In this document: one piece after another, positions 59,439-64,000 of the stretch
Numbering within the stretch: the first letter of the stretch is position 1
Layout: each line of letters starts with the position of its first letter
Source: Prevotella histicola JCM 15637 = DNF00424
Lineage (GTDB): Bacteria; Bacteroidota; Bacteroidia; Bacteroidales; Bacteroidaceae
Direction: 5' to 3'
Assembly (NCBI RefSeq): GCF_000613925.1
Contig: NZ_BAJX01000007.1
Location: 1-64,000 of the forward strand
Length of the DNA: 64,000 nucleotides
Position numbers and translations under genes: made by a program
Notes under the pieces: generated by a model
Told to the model about the DNA's origin: nothing
The model's input: only the letters and a program-made list of their open reading frames with translations
The model's database searches: none

Positions 59439-61904
59439 TTATAGTTTTACGCTTAGTCCTACATACCATGTTGCACCATAAACAGGAGCATACATAAAGG
59501 CTGCATCGTCAGTATGTTTTTCATCCTGAATGTAGCCAAAGATATTCTTAGCACCAGCATAAACGGTACACATGCCGAATCGTTTAGCTGCCCGACAGTT
59601 GAATATCATGAAGGTATTTGTCTTCTTTATCTTTGATGTCTTACCATCATCGTCAGAGTTATAATCGATATACATCTTACCTTGTAGAGAACTTGTCACA
59701 GAGAATGACCACGTGCCTGGAGTGTAATCAAGGTCAATATCACCTGTCATAGCAGGGAAACGTGAGATATAGCGACTGTCTTTAGCATACTGTAAGCGTT
59801 GTGGGAACTCTTGTACAGATGGGTCGTTAGGATCTGACCATTCAGCACGTTCATGTTTGAATTTACCTTTATTGAATGTCCAATTCAGTCCGGCAGTGAA
59901 GTTGCGGAATAGCGATGCTTTAGCTCCTAACTCCACTCCTTGTACATAAGCATCGTCAACGTTCTCCCATTGGTAGGAATAACCGAATTTCTTAACCTCA
60001 TCGTCAGCAGGTGAGAACTGGATTTTATCCTTGAGATTAGTGCGGAAGAGGTTTATACTTAGTTGATACCACTTGCCGTAATAGTCGGCAGAGAAGTTAT
60101 AACTGATGGCACGTTCTCCCTTCAGGTTTGACGATTTCCATACACGTGGAGAACCACTACACAGGTGTAAGTCCTCTGAGAATCCATAAGGTGCACGGAA
60201 ACCTGTACCAATATTTGCACGGAGAATCAGCGATGGAGTTACCTCGTACTTAACGGCAAGACGTGGATTGATGGTAGTCTTGCGGAACTTTGTTGTTGGA
60301 AAGGCACTGTCTGATACCTTTACACTCGTCGTATATTCTTCTCCCGAACTATGTGAATCAATTCTGATTCCTGGTACTACTGTCAGCTTTGGTGTTATAT
60401 TCCACTCGTCTTGAATGAAGAAACCAATCTCGTTAGCATGCTTTTTACCGATTGAAGTGTATGGTACACCGTAATAGGGACTTGTTTTTTCATCTTCGGC
60501 TGATATGACATAGAGTCCAGTCTCACGCAAACGGGTGAAGTAACCTTGTACACCTGTAAGCAAAGTGTGCTTACCAAGGATGGATGTAAAGGTGAGTGAA
60601 GGGGTTACGGTGTTCTCCTTAGCAATGTAAGGGCGCATGATAGAGACATCAGGTTCAGCCCCATCCTCATCGGGATGTGCAGGATCTTTGTGAGAATCCA
60701 TGTAGTCGTGCAGGAAGGTATCGTTGGTTGCCTGTCGCTTATGATAGACATAAGCTGTAGCAAAGTTCAATTCAGAGTGTGCACCGATGGGTAGTGTGTA
60801 AGCTAGATCACCCGATAGGCGGTTAGTCTTGATATTCTCTGTCCCATCCGTATAAGGGTTCAGATATTGGTCGTTTGTCATTACTCCACCGAAACGTTGC
60901 TCATCAATAGCTTTTCCACGGATGACAAGTTTATCGTTCTTGGTGAATGGCTGATAGAAGTACAGGCTGAAACCGAGGTTGTTCATAGTTTCATTCACAC
61001 GATCGGAAATACCATCTTTGTGTTTTACCTCATTACGTGTCAGTCCATCTTGTGTCTCATCAATAGCTTTCATCTCTGTTCGTTGAGCGAAAACACTCAG
61101 TCCTATATTGTTGTAACGCATAGATCCTGACCCCTTATAGCTCTTGAATCCATAGTTACCAAATTGTACATCACCAGTGACACTGGGTTCATAAGTAGGC
61201 TCTTTAGAAATGATATTGATGGCTCCTGCTACTGCACTGCTACCATAGAGTGCTGAGCCAGCACCCTTCACAACCTCTAATCGGTCAATATCATTGGTGC
61301 CGATCTGTTGAAGACCATAAACGCCAGCAAGCCCAGAGTAGACGGGTTCACCGTCAATAAGTACCTGTGTGTGTTCTGCTCCTAGCCCTTGCATGCGTAC
61401 TTCCGAGAAGTTGCAGAACTGACATTGCTGTTCAACACGTATTCCTGGTACTCCTTCAAGTGCTTCGTAAAGATTCTGGGCATTCTTTTTTGTAATCGCT
61501 TGTGATGTCAGAACCTCTGTGCGGATAGGCACATCTTTAACAAAGTGACTCGTTCGTGTACCTGTTACTACTACTTGACTTAGTTCTAAAGGATCTTTCT
61601 CTAACTCGAAATAAGCCTCAGTACCTTTCCCTGCAACCATCTCCACTTCTAATTCCTGTGGTTGATAGCCACTAAGTGTAGCAACAACGGTCTGCTTTCC
61701 TACCGGAAGGTTACCTATTTTGTAATGTCCCGTACCATCACATTGAGTCTTGAGATTTGTTCCTTTGATACTGATGACTGCGTGTGCAAGGTGTCGTCCA
61801 CCTTCTTTTGCTTTCACATCGCCAAAGAGCATAGCGTCAGTACTTTGTGCCATGGAGGTAATTGAACACAACATTACCACTAATAATAGTAAGATCTTGT
61901 TCAT
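59439..61904 (-). CDS. TonB-dependent receptor with a CxxC in the plug
   Basis: Outer-membrane receptor of 821 residues. Signal peptide 1-19 (ends SMAQ), carboxypeptidase-like N domain (about 22-102), TonB box region SQVVVTGTRTS, plug domain about 118-235 with VPGIRVEQQCQFCNFSEVRM and LEVVKGAGSALYGSSAVAGAI, then a 22-strand barrel ending ATWYVGLSVKL. The CQFC pair (161-164) sits where the plug faces ligand; similar cysteine pairs occur in a subset of Bacteroidota receptors thought to take metals or metal complexes. Not a SusC-type protein and no SusD follows. Ligand unknown; a palindromic operator lies at its promoter. Confidence 0.88.
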   Translation of the reverse strand: MNKILLLLVVMLCSITSMAQSTDAMLFGDVKAKEGGRHLAHAVISIKGTNLKTQCDGTGHYKIGNLPVGKQTVVATLSGYQPQELEVEMVAGKGTEAYFELEKDPLELSQVVVTGTRTSHFVKDVPIRTEVLTSQAITKKNAQNLYEALEGVPGIRVEQQCQFCNFSEVRMQGLGAEHTQVLIDGEPVYSGLAGVYGLQQIGTNDIDRLEVVKGAGSALYGSSAVAGAINIISKEPTYEPSVTGDVQFGNYGFKSYKGSGSMRYNNIGLSVFAQRTEMKAIDETQDGLTRNEVKHKDGISDRVNETMNNLGFSLYFYQPFTKNDKLVIRGKAIDEQRFGGVMTNDQYLNPYTDGTENIKTNRLSGDLAYTLPIGAHSELNFATAYVYHKRQATNDTFLHDYMDSHKDPAHPDEDGAEPDVSIMRPYIAKENTVTPSLTFTSILGKHTLLTGVQGYFTRLRETGLYVISAEDEKTSPYYGVPYTSIGKKHANEIGFFIQDEWNITPKLTVVPGIRIDSHSSGEEYTTSVKVSDSAFPTTKFRKTTINPRLAVKYEVTPSLILRANIGTGFRAPYGFSEDLHLCSGSPRVWKSSNLKGERAISYNFSADYYGKWYQLSINLFRTNLKDKIQFSPADDEVKKFGYSYQWENVDDAYVQGVELGAKASLFRNFTAGLNWTFNKGKFKHERAEWSDPNDPSVQEFPQRLQYAKDSRYISRFPAMTGDIDLDYTPGTWSFSVTSSLQGKMYIDYNSDDDGKTSKIKKTNTFMIFNCRAAKRFGMCTVYAGAKNIFGYIQDEKHTDDAAFMYAPVYGATWYVGLSVKL

Positions 61905-61932
61905 AAATTATAGTTGGTTTGTAAAATCTTTG

Positions 61933-61963
61933 CAAAGATATATATTGCCATTTATTGTGACAA
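61933..61963 (-). promoter_or_regulatory. Promoter of the TonB receptor gene
   Basis: Minus-strand TATCTTTG (61933-61940) with TTG (61961-61963) 20 bases upstream. The -33 end overlaps the palindrome at 61962-61981. Confidence 0.6.
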
Positions 61964-61981
61964 TACCTACTAGTAGGTATT
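61962..61981. promoter_or_regulatory. Perfect 20-bp palindrome, candidate operator
   Basis: AATACCTACTAGTAGGTATT, centred about 68 bases upstream of the receptor start and overlapping its -33 element. A dimeric repressor bound here would block transcription. The regulator is not identified. Confidence 0.6.
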
Positions 61982-62092
61982 TAGTGGTTTCTAAAACTTT
62001 ATAGAATAGATATATTATATAGGTGTAAAACGGAAACAGAGGCTTACCTTATCTTGGTAATCCTCTGTCTTTATCTTGTTGGTAATGTATTT

Positions 62093-62587
62093 CTAATTTG
62101 CTGTATAGCCTTGTAGGTGAAGCTTATCTATTATATCTTTTTGAATCGTTACCTTACCTTTATAGCTTCCTTCCTTGGTCTTGATTCCCGATTTATCTTT
62201 CCATACATACTTAAAGCGGAATTCAATCTCGTGGTCACCAGTTTTACGAAGGTAGACATAGCTACCATTTTGGAAGAAATGCTCATCATATTCATAAGGT
62301 CCACCACCTACGAATGATCCACCAGCAGACCAGTCACCTGGCTTGGTTAAGTCTATTTGCTGTCCAGCTAAAGTCTCTGAGATGTTCACAAAGACAGATT
62401 CGTTGGTCAGTCCCAATGGGTAGAGAACTGAATAGTGTCCATCAAATTCACTGAAAAGAACGGGGACAATACCATCTGTTCCATTGTTGTCATCATCACT
62501 GCTACAAGCACTAAAGCTAACACATAGTGCCAGTGCAAAGGCACAAGTCACAAGGGCATACGCCCATTTCTGAATACTTTTACGCAT
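62093..62587 (-). CDS. Hypothetical lipoprotein upstream of the TonB receptor
   Basis: A 164-residue lipoprotein: leader with lipobox FSAC followed by SSDDD, then a beta-rich domain with VLFSEFDGHYSVLYPLGL, VNISETLAGQQIDL and a final EGSYKGKVTIQKDIIDKLH. I do not recognise the family. It has its own -7 box TATCTTTG (62620-62627, minus). It precedes the TonB receptor gene on the same strand with a 188-base gap that contains the receptor's own promoter, so joint expression is only possible. Confidence 0.65.
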   Translation of the reverse strand: MRKSIQKWAYALVTCAFALALCVSFSACSSDDDNNGTDGIVPVLFSEFDGHYSVLYPLGLTNESVFVNISETLAGQQIDLTKPGDWSAGGSFVGGGPYEYDEHFFQNGSYVYLRKTGDHEIEFRFKYVWKDKSGIKTKEGSYKGKVTIQKDIIDKLHLQGYTAN

Positions 62588-62619
62588 AATGTTTACCTTT
62601 TAAATATTTATATCACTAG

Positions 62620-62627
62620 CAAAGATA
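62620..62627 (-). promoter_or_regulatory. Putative -7 element for the lipoprotein gene
   Basis: Minus-strand TATCTTTG, 32 bases before the start codon at 62587. Confidence 0.5.
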
Positions 62628-62736
62628 GTATATATATCTTAAAAGAAGTAACAAATACTATAGAAAATAAAACATGTATATCAATTGTGCTGATGCTTTT
62701 TCATAACCCTCCTGCCATTATTCGACTGATTTTCCG

Positions 62737-62744
62737 TAACTTTG
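62737..62744 (+). promoter_or_regulatory. Putative -7 element for argS
   Basis: TAACTTTG followed by CA, 25 bases before the argS ATG. The -33 is unclear. Confidence 0.5.
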
Positions 62745-62769
62745 CAGTCAGATAAAAAGAAAATATAAG

Positions 62770-64000
62770 ATGAAGATAGAAGACCAAATTACCAGTGCTG
62801 CACTTGCAGCTGTCAAGGATTTATATGGAGTAGAGGTTCCTGAGAAGATGATTCAGTTGCAGAAAACACGTAGTGACTTTGAGGGTAACCTTACACTTGT
62901 GACCTTTCCATTACTGAAAACATCACATAAGAAACCAGAAGATACTGCTCAGGATTTGGGTGAATACCTGAAGAAGAACTGTAAGGCAGTGGCTGACTTC
63001 AACGTTGTAAAGGGCTTCCTCAACCTTGTTATAGCACAGTCTGCATGGGTCGGACTACTAAATGACATCAATGGTGACGAGAAGTTCGGTGAGAAGCGCG
63101 TTACAGATGATAGTCCATTGGTAATGATAGAATACTCTTCACCTAATACTAATAAGCCTCTTCACTTAGGTCATGTACGTAACAACCTGCTTGGTTGGTC
63201 ATTGGCACAGATCATGGAAGCTAATGGAAACAAGGTTGTTAAGACGAATATCGTCAATGATCGTGGTATCCACATCTGCAAGTCAATGCTTGCTTGGCTC
63301 AAATGGGGAAATGGGATTACACCTGAGAAGGCTGGTAAGAAGGGTGATCACTTGATAGGTGATTTCTATGTTCTCTTTGATAAGCACTTCAAAGAGGAGT
63401 GTAAGCAGCTGCAGGAGCAGTATGAGAAGGAGGGAATGACAACTGATGAAGCTAAGGCTAAGGCTGAACAAGAGGCTCCACTCATAAAGGAAGCACACGA
63501 GATGCTCGTTAAATGGGAAAATAATGACCCAGAGATACGTGCTTTGTGGGAGAAGATGAACAGTTGGGTATATGCTGGCTTTGATGAGACCTACAAAGCG
63601 TTGGGTGTTGGTTTTGATAAGATTTACTATGAGTCAAATACCTATCTTGTTGGTAAGAAGAAGGTGGAAGAGGGCTTGAAGAAGGGTCTTTTCATCCGTA
63701 AGGACGATAATTCTGTATGGGCTGACCTGACCAATGAGGGATTAGACCAGAAACTTCTGCTGCGTAAAGATGGCACATCGGTCTATATGACACAGGATAT
63801 CGGTACGGCAGAGATGCGTTTTAATGATTTCCCTATCGACAAGATGATCTATGTTGTAGGTAACGAGCAGAACTATCACTTCCAGGTTCTTTCTATTCTC
63901 TTAGACCGTTTAGGCTTCAAATGGGGTAAAGACCTTGTACATTTCTCTTATGGTATGGTTGAATTGCCAAACGGAAAAATGAAAAGCCGTGAGGGAACGG
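62770..64000 (+). CDS. argS: Arginyl-tRNA synthetase, 5' part
   Basis: Class I synthetase charging tRNA-Arg; 410 codons are present and the frame is still open at the window end. The start ATGAAGATAGAAGACC gives MKIEDQITSAALAAVKD, the usual ArgS N-terminal additional domain. The catalytic domain begins with IEYSSPNTNKPLHLGHVRNN (HIGH represented by HLGH), then NDRGIHICKSMLAW. The KMSKS-type loop is at the very end (KMKSREG). About one third of a normal ArgS lies beyond the window. Confidence 0.95.
   Translation, partial: MKIEDQITSAALAAVKDLYGVEVPEKMIQLQKTRSDFEGNLTLVTFPLLKTSHKKPEDTAQDLGEYLKKNCKAVADFNVVKGFLNLVIAQSAWVGLLNDINGDEKFGEKRVTDDSPLVMIEYSSPNTNKPLHLGHVRNNLLGWSLAQIMEANGNKVVKTNIVNDRGIHICKSMLAWLKWGNGITPEKAGKKGDHLIGDFYVLFDKHFKEECKQLQEQYEKEGMTTDEAKAKAEQEAPLIKEAHEMLVKWENNDPEIRALWEKMNSWVYAGFDETYKALGVGFDKIYYESNTYLVGKKKVEEGLKKGLFIRKDDNSVWADLTNEGLDQKLLLRKDGTSVYMTQDIGTAEMRFNDFPIDKMIYVVGNEQNYHFQVLSILLDRLGFKWGKDLVHFSYGMVELPNGKMKSREGT

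Overview
The window is chromosomal DNA from a Bacteroidota bacterium, most likely an oral-type Prevotella. The evidence is SusC/SusD/SusE and TonB receptor genes, many lipoproteins with a Cys after a short leader, tRNA genes without an encoded CCA, and repeated promoters of the Bacteroidota form TTTG-N19/20-TAnnTTTG. Base composition looks even throughout. I see no phage, transposase, integrase or rRNA. The species is an inference from gene content and style; no search was run.

Layout. 0-9.8 kb: clostripain-like lipoprotein, FMN-dependent hydroxyacid oxidase (frameshifted), AEC transporter, GH27 alpha-galactosidase, tRNA-Gln, a membrane-anchored winged-helix regulator, a relic of a DUF4143-type ATPase, an outer-membrane barrel protein and HU. 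9.9-20.3 kb: rhomboid protease and EEP phosphatase pair, SecDF fusion, then a four-gene operon (pyridoxal/pyridoxamine kinase, YidE-like transporter, orphan ABC ATPase, lipoprotein). 20.4-33.9 kb: HhH/beta-barrel protein, a secreted hypothetical, metG, kup, GH13 alpha-amylase, a large RluA-type pseudouridine synthase, a patatin-like phospholipase (frameshifted) and an ADP-ribosylglycohydrolase. 34-50 kb: tRNA-Arg, C69 dipeptidase, a lipoprotein with a decayed tandem copy, an SF1 helicase (frameshifted), a small conserved protein, a cysteine desulfidase-family protein, ribD diverging from prmC-recX-comF-pyrE-SRPBCC, tRNA-Leu, a thioredoxin-fold lipoprotein and a YifB/ComM ATPase (frameshifted). 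50.3-58.1 kb: a polysaccharide utilisation locus susC-susD-susE plus a GH27-like clan GH-D glycosidase. 59.4-64 kb: a TonB receptor with a CxxC in its plug, a lipoprotein, and the 5' part of argS running off the end.

Genes that probably work together: the 50.4-58.0 kb locus captures a glucan at the cell surface, cleaves it and imports oligosaccharides; the separate GH13 and GH27 enzymes add alpha-glucoside and alpha-galactoside hydrolysis. The remaining clusters are mostly housekeeping.

Two things stand out. (1) At least fourteen intergenic arrays share an almost exact 22-bp period although their sequences fall into several unrelated families. Five of the AAAAGG-type arrays also share a short leader-like flank on one side. 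Their common layout is an alternating inverted repeat with a half-period near 11 bp; I know of no named element with this description. (2) Five otherwise well-conserved genes each carry one missing base in a short homopolymer (FMN oxidase, patatin, helicase, pyrE, yifB). That pattern fits residual assembly error better than biology and should be corrected before any pseudogene claim.
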